Counted from the first letter of the stretch, positions 1 through 8,090 are shown. The stretch: 13,125 nucleotides of DNA from an uncultured beta proteobacterium (GCA_903834645.1 CAILKA010000500.1:1-13125); one strand, 5' to 3'. A program made the numbers and translations. Notes: a model not told the origin generated them from the sequence alone.

Positions 1-845
1 AGACGCTCAAGAAGCGCTTCGAGGAGCAGAAGGAGCGCCACGAGGGCGGCAACCGGATGATCGGCACGGGGGGCACCAGCCCCTTTGGTGCCTACGGCTA
101 CAACCCGCAGGGCATCCGCATCGGCCAGGACAAGGGCCGCAACCGCAGCGCCGTGAAGGTCTGGGACCAGCGCGCCTACGCCGACTACGACGACACGAAG
201 GAGCTGGGCACGCGCAACATCAAGGTGGCGCTGCGCCGGCTGCGCCGCTTCGCGCGCGAGGGCTCGGAGCTCGAGCTCGACCTGGACCACACCATCCACA
301 GCACCGCGGCCAACGCCGGCATGCTCGACATCAAGATGGTGCCCGAGCGCCACAACCGCGTGAAGGTGCTGCTGCTGATGGACGTGGGCGGCACGATGGA
401 CGAGCACATCCCGCGCGTGGAGGAGCTCTTCAGCGCCGCCAAGGGCGAGTTCAAGCACCTGGAGTTCTACTACTTCCACAACTGCGTCTACGACTTCATG
501 TGGAAGAACAACCGGCGCCGCTTCAGCGAGAAGACCCCCACCTGGGACGTCATCCGCAAGTTCAACAAGGACTACAAGCTCGTCTTCATCGGCGATGCGA
601 CGATGAGCCCCTACGAGATCCTGCAGCCGGGCGGGAGCGTGGAATACAACAACGAGGAGCCCGGCGCACAGTGGCTGGGTCGGCTCACGCAGGCCTTCCC
701 GAAGTTCGCCTGGATCAATCCCGAGCCCCAGGGTGTCTGGCAGTATCGGCAGAGCATTGCCATCGTCCAGCAACTGATGAACCAGCGCATGTTCCCGCTC
801 ACGCTGGCCGGGCTCGAGGGGGCGATGCGGCTGCTGAGCAAATGA
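1..845 (+). CDS. VWA-domain (CoxE-like) protein, 5' end missing
   Basis: Partial gene: the frame is open from base 3, and the residues before the first internal ATG (57) look like family sequence (LKKRFEEQKERHEGG), so the true start lies left of the window. 280 residues are visible. The N-terminal part carries a Gly/Pro/Tyr-rich stretch (TSPFGAYGYNPQG) and a basic region. The von Willebrand A fold starts near visible residue 120 (KVLLLMDVGGTMDEH). Its metal site is a variant of DxSxS: D127, G129, T131. A second strand motif, FIGDATMSP, puts an Asp at 198. Known: proteins of this type usually sit next to a MoxR-type AAA+ ATPase and act with it as a cytoplasmic chaperone or metal-insertion pair. 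That partner would be upstream, outside the window. The last codons overlap tamA. Family call is firm; the client protein is unknown. Confidence 0.88.
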   Translation, partial: TLKKRFEEQKERHEGGNRMIGTGGTSPFGAYGYNPQGIRIGQDKGRNRSAVKVWDQRAYADYDDTKELGTRNIKVALRRLRRFAREGSELELDLDHTIHSTAANAGMLDIKMVPERHNRVKVLLLMDVGGTMDEHIPRVEELFSAAKGEFKHLEFYYFHNCVYDFMWKNNRRRFSEKTPTWDVIRKFNKDYKLVFIGDATMSPYEILQPGGSVEYNNEEPGAQWLGRLTQAFPKFAWINPEPQGVWQYRQSIAIVQQLMNQRMFPLTLAGLEGAMRLLSK

Positions 846-2728
846 CCCGCGCCCTGGCCGCAGGGCTGCTCGCGTGCGCGCTGCTGCTGTCGGGCTGTGC
901 GGGGCTGCCTGGGCACGATGCGTCAGCACGGCAGGGGCCGGCCGGTGAGGCGGAGCGCGCCCTGCCCACCGGCTCGCTGGCGGCCACTGGCTCGCCCGGC
1001 ACGGGGGTGCCGGCGGTGCGGGTCGAGGTGGAGGCCCCGCCGGTGCTCAAGGCTCTGCTGGAGCGGCACCTGGATCTGGTGCGGCTTGCGCAGCTCTCGC
1101 GCGCGGAGGTGGTGAGCGACAGCGAACTCTCGCGCCTGATCGACGCCGCCCCCGACCAGGTACGCGAGCTGGCGGCCACGGAGGGCTACTTCGACACCCG
1201 GGTGACGATCGTGCGCAGCCCGCCCGAGGCGCGGGGCGAACCCGAGCGCGTGCTGCTCACGCTCGATCCCGGCGCACCCGCGCGCATCGGCCGGGTCACG
1301 CTCGAGGTGGACGGCGCGCTCGCGCAGTCCGCCGCCGCCGGCGACGCGGCGGCCCAGCAGCTGCTGGCAGCCTGGCGCCAGGCCTGGCGGCTGCGCAGCG
1401 GAGCACCCTTTCGCAACAGCGACTGGGCCGACGCGAAGAGCGCCGCCCTGGGCTTCCTGCGCGCGTCGGGCTACGCGGCCGCATCGTGGGCGGGTACCGC
1501 GCTGGAGGTGGACCCGGCCACGCGGCTCGCCCGGGTGTTCGTCGTGGCCGACTCGGGACCGCTGTTCCGGCGCGGGCCCGTGGCCATCGAGGGGCTGTCG
1601 CGCCACGACTCGCGCACCGTCATCAACCTGCTGGCCATCCCCGAGGGCCAGCCCGTGACCGAGACCGGGCTGCTGGACGCGCAGGACCGGCTGCAGAAGT
1701 CGGGCCTGTTCGAGCGCGTCGCGGTGGTCCTCGACGCCGACCCAGCGCAGGCCGAGCAGGCCCGCATCGTCCTCACGCTGGCGGAAGCCTCTTTGCACCA
1801 GCTCACCACCGGCGTGGGCGTGAGCGCGAACACCGGCCCCCGGCTCACGGCGCAGCACATCTACCGGCGTGTCTTCGGCTATCCGGCCACCTCGCGCAAC
1901 GAGCTCGAGCTTGCGCGCGCCGCGCAGACCTGGCGCGGCGAGCTCAGCACGCATCCCAACGAGCAGTTGTACCGCTGGGTGCTGGGGGTGAAGATCGACC
2001 GCGTCAAGGGCAGCGACGACATCGTGCTGTCACAGAACCTTCGGCTCGGGCGGGCGCAGGACTCCCCGCGCATCGACCGATCGAGCTTTGCCCAGCTCGA
2101 TCGCTCGTCCCGGCGTGCCGGCGGTGCACGCACGGAGTCGATGGCGCTGTCGCTCAACAGCCACTGGACGTGGCGCAACCTCGACAACCCGATCCTGCCC
2201 ACCGACGGGCGCACGCTGCGCGTCGAGCTGGGCGGCGGGTCGGCACGCTCGAGCGACGGCGAATCGGGCGGCTTCGGCCGGTTGTACACGCGCGCCACGC
2301 TGTACCGCCCCCTGCCCGCCCAGTGGTACGCGCAAGCCCGGCTCGAACTTGGCCAGGTCTTCTTTCCGGCGAGCCTGGAGGTGCCCGAGGCGCTGCGCTT
2401 TCGCGCCGGCGGTGACGACTCGGTGCGGGGCTACGCCTACCGCAGCCTGGGCCCCGTGACCGCAGGCACGATCGGCAGCGGCAACTCCCTGCTCACGGCC
2501 AGCGTCGAGGTGGCACGCCCCATCACGGCGGCGATGCCCACGCTGTGGGGCGCGGTCTTCGTCGATGCCGGGCAGGCAGCCGACACCTTCGCGGCGCTGC
2601 GTCCGGCCGTGGGCACAGGCGTGGGGGTGCGCTGGCGCAGCCCGGTGGGGCCGCTCAAGATCGACATCGCGCGCGGGCTGGAGGTGCAGCAGTGGCGGCT
2701 GCACTTCAGCATGGGAATCGTGTTCTGA
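842..2728 (+). CDS. tamA: TamA, Omp85-family outer-membrane protein of the translocation and assembly module
   Basis: 628 residues. Known role: TamA is the outer-membrane barrel of the TamAB module, related to BamA, helping insert autotransporters and other barrel proteins and working with TamB. Seen: a signal peptide at residues 1-19 ending in a lipobox-like L16-S17-G18-C19; POTRA-type repeats over about residues 55-325, the last one clear (GPVAIEGLSRHDSRTVINLL onward, through SGLFERVAVVLD); then a 16-strand-type barrel. The loop-6 motif of Omp85 proteins appears as FRAGGDDSVRGY, with VRGY at 528-531. The protein ends in a terminal Phe (HFSMGIVF), the usual barrel signal. The start is set by ATG 842, which overlaps the preceding stop (ATGA). 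No good Shine-Dalgarno lies at the right distance, so translation is probably coupled to the VWA gene. tamB follows after 13 bases. Odd: the lipoprotein-like signal, since the E. coli protein has an ordinary Sec signal. Confidence 0.93.
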   Translation: MTRALAAGLLACALLLSGCAGLPGHDASARQGPAGEAERALPTGSLAATGSPGTGVPAVRVEVEAPPVLKALLERHLDLVRLAQLSRAEVVSDSELSRLIDAAPDQVRELAATEGYFDTRVTIVRSPPEARGEPERVLLTLDPGAPARIGRVTLEVDGALAQSAAAGDAAAQQLLAAWRQAWRLRSGAPFRNSDWADAKSAALGFLRASGYAAASWAGTALEVDPATRLARVFVVADSGPLFRRGPVAIEGLSRHDSRTVINLLAIPEGQPVTETGLLDAQDRLQKSGLFERVAVVLDADPAQAEQARIVLTLAEASLHQLTTGVGVSANTGPRLTAQHIYRRVFGYPATSRNELELARAAQTWRGELSTHPNEQLYRWVLGVKIDRVKGSDDIVLSQNLRLGRAQDSPRIDRSSFAQLDRSSRRAGGARTESMALSLNSHWTWRNLDNPILPTDGRTLRVELGGGSARSSDGESGGFGRLYTRATLYRPLPAQWYAQARLELGQVFFPASLEVPEALRFRAGGDDSVRGYAYRSLGPVTAGTIGSGNSLLTASVEVARPITAAMPTLWGAVFVDAGQAADTFAALRPAVGTGVGVRWRSPVGPLKIDIARGLEVQQWRLHFSMGIVF

Positions 2729-2741
2729 GGTGGCGGATCCG

Positions 2742-5700
2742 ATGAGTGCCCCACCTGCGCCACGCACCCCGCAGCCTCGGCCACCGAAGGCACGCTGGAT
2801 GCTCGCCAGCAGCGCGCTGACGGCGCTGCTGGCTGGCCTGGCAGGGCTGGTGGTGCTGCCCGTGGCGGCCGTGGCGAGCCTCTACGCCGCCCTGAGCTCC
2901 GAGGCGGGCACGGCCTGGCTGCTGCCACGCCTGCCGGGGGTGGAGGTGCGCGCGCCGCAAGGAGCCCTGCTCGGGCCCCGCTTTGCGGCCGAGCGGCTAC
3001 GCCTGAGCGTGTCGGGCGGGCCGGTGGAGGTGGTGATCGAGGGACTGAGCTGGGAGGGGGCACGGTGGCGCTGGTGGGTCGGCGCGCACGTGTGGGCAGG
3101 CGTGCAGATGCAGGCGCTGCGGGCGCGCGAGGTGCGCGTGCGCACCGGGCCGGCCGGGGCCACGCCCACCCCGGTGCCCCAGAGCCTGGCGCTGCCGATA
3201 GCCCTGGAGGTCGAGTCGCTCTCGGTGGAGGCGCTGCGGGTGGACGCCTGGCAGCCGGTGCGCGCGCTGCGTGCTTCGGTGCAGCTGCAGGCGGCGCCGG
3301 CGGGCTACCCGGGCACGGGGGGCGCGGCCGCCCAGCACCGGGTCGAGGGTCTGGCCTTCCAATGGGACCATCTGGAGGCGCGCGCCGGCCGCGCACGCGT
3401 CGACGTGCAGTACCCCTTCCGGCTCGAGGCGGCCGTGCAGGCTGCCGGCACCGGTGCCACACCGTGGCAAGCCCGGGTCGATGCGGCCGGGCCGCTGTCG
3501 GATTTCACGCTGCGTGCGTGGCTGCGCGGGCTGTCGACCGGCGGGCGCGAGCTCGCCTCGGGCGATGCGACGGCGCAGGTGCGGCCCTTCGCCCCGTGGC
3601 CCCTGGGCCAGCTCGAGCTGCACACCAGCGCGCTCGATCTCGCCGCGCTTGTGAGCCGCGCCCCTCAGACCAGGCTGTCCGGCCGGGCCACGCTGCGCCC
3701 GCGCGCGGCGGGGCAGCCGCTGCTGGTCGTGCTGGACTTCGACAACCTGCTGCCGGGCCGGCTCGATGAGCGCAGGCTGCCTGTGCGGCGGCTGCAGGCT
3801 TCGCTGCAGGCCCCGTCCACCGACATCGAGCAGGTGCAGGCCAACGGCTTCGAGGTCGTGTTCGCAGGCCCGGCAGGCGAGGCCGGACGCTGGCGCGGCA
3901 GCGGGTTGTGGCGCAACGGCACGCTGAGCCTGGACACCCAGCTCGCCGGCTTGCGGCCCCAGGAACTCGACCGCCGCGCCCCGGCGATGCGCGTGTCGGG
4001 GCCGCTGCAGCTCGTGGCCAGCGGCGCGCCGCTGACCCGAACGCCGGGTCGGGGCGGCGGCACCGCGCCCAGCCTGGCTTTTCGCGGCGAGCTGCAAGGC
4101 TCGCTGGACGCGCGGCCGCAGCCCGTGACGCTGGCCTTCGAGGGCCGTGCGGCAGCGCGGGAACTGGTGCTCACGCGCCTGCGGGCGGCCTCTGGTGCGG
4201 CAAGCGCAGACTTCAGCGCCACGCTGCAGGGCGGGGCGGGGCCGCGCTGGCAGGCACGCAGCGAAGGGCGGCTGGACAGCTTCGACCCCCGGGTGTGGTT
4301 CCCGGGGGAGGACGGCTCGGCGTGGCGTCGCGGACCGCACCGCCTGCATGCGAACTGGAAGCTCGAGCTCGGGATACCCGACGACGCCCTCACCCTGGCT
4401 CCGGTGCAGCTGCTGCAGTCGCTGCAGGGCGAGGGCCAGCTCGACCTGCGCGACTCGCTGCTGGCCGGAGTGCCCACGCAGCTGAGGCTGACCTTCACGC
4501 AGGACCTGGCTGCTGCCGCCGAGCCCCGCAGCCGCTTCCAGGGTCGTGTGCAGCTCGGGCGCAACGTCTTCACGGTGGCCGGAGCGGGAGACCCTGCGGG
4601 CCGGGGCGAGGCCGATCGGGTCGAGCTGGAGGTGGACGCGCCGGAGCTGGCTGCGCTCGCCCCGCTGGCGGCGCTGCACCCGGCGCTTGCGCGCTGGACG
4701 CCCCAAGGCGGCAGCGCACAGGGCCGGCTGTCGGCGCAGGGGCGCTGGCCGGCGCTGCGCACCGAGGGGCGTCTGCGCGCGGCCGACCTGCGGGCAGCCG
4801 AGCTGGCGCTTGCGCGCGGCACGCTCGACTGGCAGATGGAGGCCGGGCGTGACGCGCCGCTGGCGCTGCAGACGCAAGCGCAGCAGCTGCGTGTGGGCGC
4901 ACTGCGCGCCGCCACCTTGCGTGCCGAGGTGCGCGGCACGCAGCGCGCGCACTCGCTCGCCCTGGAGGTTGCAGCGGCCTTGCAGCCGCCGCCGCAGCTC
5001 GCCCGCACGCTGGGCCTTCAGCAGGGCGCCGGCACGCAGGCGCTGCTGCGCGGCTCGGGCAGCTGGGAGGGGGTCGCAGAGGGCGGAGGCAGCTGGCGAG
5101 GCGCGCTGGAGCGACTGTCGGCCGGGGTCTGGGACGGCTCCACCGAACAGCGGACCACCCCCGCCGACGCGTCGTGGCTCGACGCGCGCGAGCTGCGCGG
5201 CGAGATCCGCCTGGACCGCAACTGGGAGCTGGTGGGGCTGCAGGCCCAGGCCGGCCGCGCCACGCTAGCCGGCGGTGTGCCGCTGCGCTGGGACGAGGTG
5301 CGCTGGCGCGCGCATACCGGGCACCCCGACCTGGAACTGCGCGCCGAAGTGGCCCCGGTGCTGGTGGCACCGTTTCTGCAGCGCGCCCGCACCGGCTTGC
5401 GCTGGAGCGGCGACTTGCGCATGGGTGCCCGGCTGGACGTGCGCGCCGGCGAGCGCTTCAGCGCCGACATCGCCCTGTACCGGCAGGACGGAGACCTGCA
5501 GGTGCTCGAAAGCGGCACCACGCCCCAGGCCCTGGGGCTGTCGCAGGCCGAACTCTCGCTCGTGGCGCGAGAAGGCCAGTGGCGTGTCACGCCGCTGCTG
5601 GTGGGCACCCACGTCGGGCGCATTTCCGGCGCCGTGACCGTGCGCACGGCCGCGCACGAGCGCTGGCCGCGCGACGAGTCACCGCTCGAGGGGGCCCTGA

Positions 5701-6989
5701 ACCTGCAGGTGCCGCAACTGGGCGTGTGGGCCAGCTGGCTGCCGCCGGGCTGGCGCATCGGCGGTGAGCTCGCGAGCACGGCGCGGCTGGGCGGCACGCT
5801 CGGCGCGCCGCAAGTGACCGGGGAGCTGCGCGCCGCCGGCGTGGCCGTGCGCAACCTGCTGCAGGGGGTCTCCTTCAGCGACGGGGAGCTGCTCGTCACG
5901 CTCGAAGGCGAGACCGCGCGCATCCAGCGACTGAGCCTGCGCGGCGGCGAGGGCACGATCAGCGCCGAGGGCACCGCCACCCTCGGCAGCAGCCCCACGG
6001 CAGAGTTGCGCGCACGCGCCTCGCGCTTTCGGGTGGTCGGGCGCGTCGACCGACAGCTCGTGGCCAGCGGCGAGGCCCGGCTGACGCTGCAGCCCGACCG
6101 GCTGCGTGCCAACGGGCGACTGGTGGTGGACAGCGGGCTGTTCGACCTGTCCAGGCGCGACGCCCCCGTGCTCGACGAAGACGTGACGGTGCGACGCGCC
6201 CAGGAGGCGGCCGAGGTGCTGCCGGTGCCGCCTCCGGCGCCAGCCCTGATGCGCAACGCGCAGGTGGCGCTCGACATCGATCTCGGGGAGCAGCTGCGCC
6301 TGCGCGGCTACGGGATCGACACGGGCCTGCGCGGGCAGCTGCGCGTGAGCACGCCGGGCGGGCGCCTGGCGGTGCAAGGCGCGGTGCGTACCGAAGACGG
6401 CACCTACGCCGGCTACGGCCAGAAGCTCGAGATCGAGCGCGGCGTGCTCACGCTCGCCGGGCCTCTGGAATCGGCGCGGCTGGACGTGCTGGCGCTGCGG
6501 CCGAAGATCGACACGCGCGTGGGTGTGGCCATCACCGGGCCGCTGCAGGGCCTGCGGGTCAAGCTCTACAGCGAGCCGGAGATGGCCGAGACCGAGAAGC
6601 TCTCGTGGCTGCTGCTGGGGCGCCCGCCCGAGGGCCTCGGACGGGCGGACACGGCTGTGCTGCAGCGTGCCGCAACGGCACTGCTGGCGGGCCAGGGTGA
6701 GGCCCCCACCGATGCCATCCTGCGCACCTTCGGGCTGGACGACCTGTCGTTTCGCCAGACCGAGGGCGACTCGCGCGACACGATCATCACGCTGGGCAAG
6801 CAGCTCAGCCGGCGCTGGTACGTGGGCTACGAGCGCGGGGTCAACGCCACGGCTGGCACCTTCCAGCTCATCTACCGCATCGCCCAGCGCTTCACGCTGC
6901 GCGCCCAGGGCGGCCTGGAAAACTCGCTCGACCTCATCTGGGTCTGGCGCTTCGACGAGAACCTCACCCCGCGACCCCGTGGCCCGTAG
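2742..6989 (+). CDS. tamB: TamB, envelope-spanning AsmA-like protein of the translocation and assembly module
   Basis: 1415 residues, somewhat longer than E. coli TamB (about 1,260). Known role: a long beta-rich tube anchored in the inner membrane and reaching TamA in the outer membrane, implicated in outer-membrane protein assembly and anterograde phospholipid transport. Seen: a short basic, Pro-rich cytoplasmic tail, one signal-anchor helix at about residues 20-46 (LTALLAGLAGLVVLPVAAVA), a long periplasmic region of repeated amphipathic strands, and the C-terminal TamB/DUF490 domain over roughly the last 350 residues. This domain includes SWLLLGRPPEGLG from residue 1288 and the closing strands ENSLDLIWVWRFD. 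Start choice: ATG 2742 has GAGG at 2727-2730 about 11 bases upstream. An in-frame GTG at 2730 overlaps that site and is less likely. Placement directly after tamA is the standard pairing. The next gene overlaps its end by 11 bases. Confidence 0.95.
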   Translation: MSAPPAPRTPQPRPPKARWMLASSALTALLAGLAGLVVLPVAAVASLYAALSSEAGTAWLLPRLPGVEVRAPQGALLGPRFAAERLRLSVSGGPVEVVIEGLSWEGARWRWWVGAHVWAGVQMQALRAREVRVRTGPAGATPTPVPQSLALPIALEVESLSVEALRVDAWQPVRALRASVQLQAAPAGYPGTGGAAAQHRVEGLAFQWDHLEARAGRARVDVQYPFRLEAAVQAAGTGATPWQARVDAAGPLSDFTLRAWLRGLSTGGRELASGDATAQVRPFAPWPLGQLELHTSALDLAALVSRAPQTRLSGRATLRPRAAGQPLLVVLDFDNLLPGRLDERRLPVRRLQASLQAPSTDIEQVQANGFEVVFAGPAGEAGRWRGSGLWRNGTLSLDTQLAGLRPQELDRRAPAMRVSGPLQLVASGAPLTRTPGRGGGTAPSLAFRGELQGSLDARPQPVTLAFEGRAAARELVLTRLRAASGAASADFSATLQGGAGPRWQARSEGRLDSFDPRVWFPGEDGSAWRRGPHRLHANWKLELGIPDDALTLAPVQLLQSLQGEGQLDLRDSLLAGVPTQLRLTFTQDLAAAAEPRSRFQGRVQLGRNVFTVAGAGDPAGRGEADRVELEVDAPELAALAPLAALHPALARWTPQGGSAQGRLSAQGRWPALRTEGRLRAADLRAAELALARGTLDWQMEAGRDAPLALQTQAQQLRVGALRAATLRAEVRGTQRAHSLALEVAAALQPPPQLARTLGLQQGAGTQALLRGSGSWEGVAEGGGSWRGALERLSAGVWDGSTEQRTTPADASWLDARELRGEIRLDRNWELVGLQAQAGRATLAGGVPLRWDEVRWRAHTGHPDLELRAEVAPVLVAPFLQRARTGLRWSGDLRMGARLDVRAGERFSADIALYRQDGDLQVLESGTTPQALGLSQAELSLVAREGQWRVTPLLVGTHVGRISGAVTVRTAAHERWPRDESPLEGALNLQVPQLGVWASWLPPGWRIGGELASTARLGGTLGAPQVTGELRAAGVAVRNLLQGVSFSDGELLVTLEGETARIQRLSLRGGEGTISAEGTATLGSSPTAELRARASRFRVVGRVDRQLVASGEARLTLQPDRLRANGRLVVDSGLFDLSRRDAPVLDEDVTVRRAQEAAEVLPVPPPAPALMRNAQVALDIDLGEQLRLRGYGIDTGLRGQLRVSTPGGRLAVQGAVRTEDGTYAGYGQKLEIERGVLTLAGPLESARLDVLALRPKIDTRVGVAITGPLQGLRVKLYSEPEMAETEKLSWLLLGRPPEGLGRADTAVLQRAATALLAGQGEAPTDAILRTFGLDDLSFRQTEGDSRDTIITLGKQLSRRWYVGYERGVNATAGTFQLIYRIAQRFTLRAQGGLENSLDLIWVWRFDENLTPRPRGP

Positions 6990-7986
6990 CACGACCGCCC
7001 CCTCCCCGACGCCCTCCTCCACCGACCGGCTGCGCGTGCTCGCGCTGTCGGGCGGCGGCTTCCTCGGGCTGTACACGGCCACCGTGCTGGCTGGGCTCGA
7101 AGCCCGCGCGGGCCGGCCGCTTGGCCGCTGCTTCGGGATGCTCGCCGGCACCTCCATCGGCGGGCTGCTCGGGATGGCGCTGGCCTTCGAGGTGCCCATG
7201 CGCGTGGTGGTCGAACTGATGCTCAACCACGGCTCGCGCGTGTTTTCGCACCGGCCGCTGCCCCACGGGGCCGTGTCGCGCCTGCTCGACCTCAGCCGGT
7301 CGGTGACAGGGCCCAAGTACGGCGGGCGTGAGCTGCGCGAGGCCCTGCGCAGCGTGCTGGGCGAACGTCGCCTGGGCGAGGCCCTGCACCCGCTCGTGAT
7401 ACCGGCGGTGGACGTGCTCGCCTGCCGCTCGAAGGTCTTCAAGACGCCGCACGGACAGGTGCAGGAAAGCGATGCCGAGCTGCCCATCGTGGACGTGGTG
7501 ATGGCAGCCTGCGCGGCGCCTGCCTACTTCCCCTCGGTGCGGGTGGGCGAGCGCCTGTACGCCGACGGCGGGCTCTTCGCGGTGGCTCCCGACCAGATCG
7601 CCCTGCACGAGGCGCAGCACTTCCTGGAGATCCCGCCCGAGCGCGTGTCGATGCTGTCGGTGGGCACGGCCACCGCACGCTACCGCCCGCGCGAAGGCGT
7701 GGAAGACCCGCAGGCCGGAGCGGTCGGCTGGCTCTCGGAGGGGCGGCTCATCCTGACGATGCTGTCGGTGCAGCAGCAGCACGTGCAGGCCATGATGGAG
7801 GACCGCCTGGGCAGCCGCTACCTGCGCCTGGACGCCGAATGGCCGGCCGATGCCGGCCTGGGCATCGACGTCGCCACGCCGCAGGCGGCCGAGGTGCTGC
7901 AAGGCCTGGCGCGCGAGACGCTGGCGGGCCTGGATGACGCCCGGCTCGTGCCGTTCCTGGACGAGCGGCGCGCACGCGCCCCCTGA
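6979..7986 (+). CDS. Patatin-like phospholipase, CapV-like
   Basis: 335 residues with GTG as the likely start, since no in-frame ATG lies between the tamB body and the first motif; no clear Shine-Dalgarno is seen, so coupling to tamB is probable. Patatins are Ser-Asp dyad lipid acyl hydrolases. Seen: a glycine-rich oxyanion segment at 25-30 (LSGGGFLGLYTATVLAG), nucleophile elbow G57-T58-S59-I60-G61, and catalytic Asp in D196-G197-G198. The fold-specific stretches VFKTPH (K155) and AACAAPAYFPS are also present. No signal peptide or membrane helix, so it is probably cytoplasmic or at the inner face of the inner membrane. The usual DGGGxRG has become SGGGFLG: the leading Asp and the Arg are replaced. 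Overall arrangement recalls CapV, the cyclic-dinucleotide-activated CBASS lipase, but that similarity is from memory and no nucleotide cyclase gene is present here. Being joined to tamAB suggests instead a role in membrane phospholipid turnover. Confidence 0.9.
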   Translation: MARSTTAPSPTPSSTDRLRVLALSGGGFLGLYTATVLAGLEARAGRPLGRCFGMLAGTSIGGLLGMALAFEVPMRVVVELMLNHGSRVFSHRPLPHGAVSRLLDLSRSVTGPKYGGRELREALRSVLGERRLGEALHPLVIPAVDVLACRSKVFKTPHGQVQESDAELPIVDVVMAACAAPAYFPSVRVGERLYADGGLFAVAPDQIALHEAQHFLEIPPERVSMLSVGTATARYRPREGVEDPQAGAVGWLSEGRLILTMLSVQQQHVQAMMEDRLGSRYLRLDAEWPADAGLGIDVATPQAAEVLQGLARETLAGLDDARLVPFLDERRARAP

Positions 7987-8011
7987 AGCGGCACCCCCAG
8001 CCTCCCCACCA
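7982..8011 (+). promoter_or_regulatory. Possible heat-shock (sigma-32) promoter for lon, weak
   Basis: CCTGAA at 7982-7987, overlapping the patatin stop codon, and CCCCACCA at 8004-8011 are 16 bases apart. They partly match the sigma-32 pattern CTTGAA / CCCCATnT. lon is a classic heat-shock gene in proteobacteria, which is why I looked. The match is imperfect in both boxes, and C-rich octamers are common in this genome, so this is only a candidate. No convincing sigma-70 promoter is visible in the same gap. Confidence 0.22.
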
Positions 8012-8014
8012 CGA

Positions 8015-8053
8015 CCAGGAGAGCCTGGACGCTGCGCGCGCGCAATGCGCAGC
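8015..8053 (+). repeat. Two small inverted repeats in the patatin-lon gap
   Basis: CCAGG (8015-8019) and CCTGG (8024-8028) flank AGAG, giving a five-pair hairpin. GCTGCGC (8031-8037) and GCGCAGC (8047-8053) flank a nine-base loop, giving a seven-pair hairpin. Neither is followed by a T run, so neither reads as a standard intrinsic terminator. They could trim the end of the tam-patatin transcript, structure the lon leader or be an operator. They could also be chance in GC-rich DNA. The rest of the 7987-8095 gap holds only the candidate sites listed separately. Confidence 0.4.
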
Positions 8054-8068
8054 CGGCCGTGCGTCCTA

Positions 8069-8090
8069 GCCTCTGCGCTTGACTGGAGGT
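8069..8090 (+). promoter_or_regulatory. lon Shine-Dalgarno and possible masking hairpin
   Basis: GGAGGT at 8085-8090 is a near-perfect ribosome binding site five bases before ATG 8096 and decides that start over an in-frame ATG at 8045, which has no such site. In the RNA, CCUC (8070-8073) can pair with GAGG (8086-8089), extended by G-U pairs at both ends, with a loop of about ten bases. That would cover the binding site. The stem is short, so its use as a temperature-sensitive switch is speculative; the binding site itself is solid. Confidence 0.6.

Noticed and set aside
500..841. Upstream extension of the tamA reading frame to an ATG at 500
   Set aside because: It lies inside the VWA gene, has Arg/Pro-rich composition typical of off-frame GC-rich DNA, and would bury the clear signal peptide that starts at 842.
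2997..4952. 651-codon open frame on the minus strand opposite tamB
   Set aside because: Composition is Arg/Gln/His/Pro-rich with no recognisable motif; the opposite strand encodes TamB with its expected features. Long antisense frames are common at this GC content.
5679..7487. 602-codon minus-strand frame spanning tamB and patatin
   Set aside because: Crosses two well-supported genes, shows no domain, and has the composition of a shadow frame.
6979..7986. Patatin as part of a complete CBASS defence operon
   Set aside because: No cyclase, ubiquitin-like or other Cap genes lie within the window; neighbours are tamB and lon.
8079..8084. TTGACT as a -35 box before lon
   Set aside because: It ends right before the Shine-Dalgarno, so no -10 box or leader could fit ahead of the start codon.
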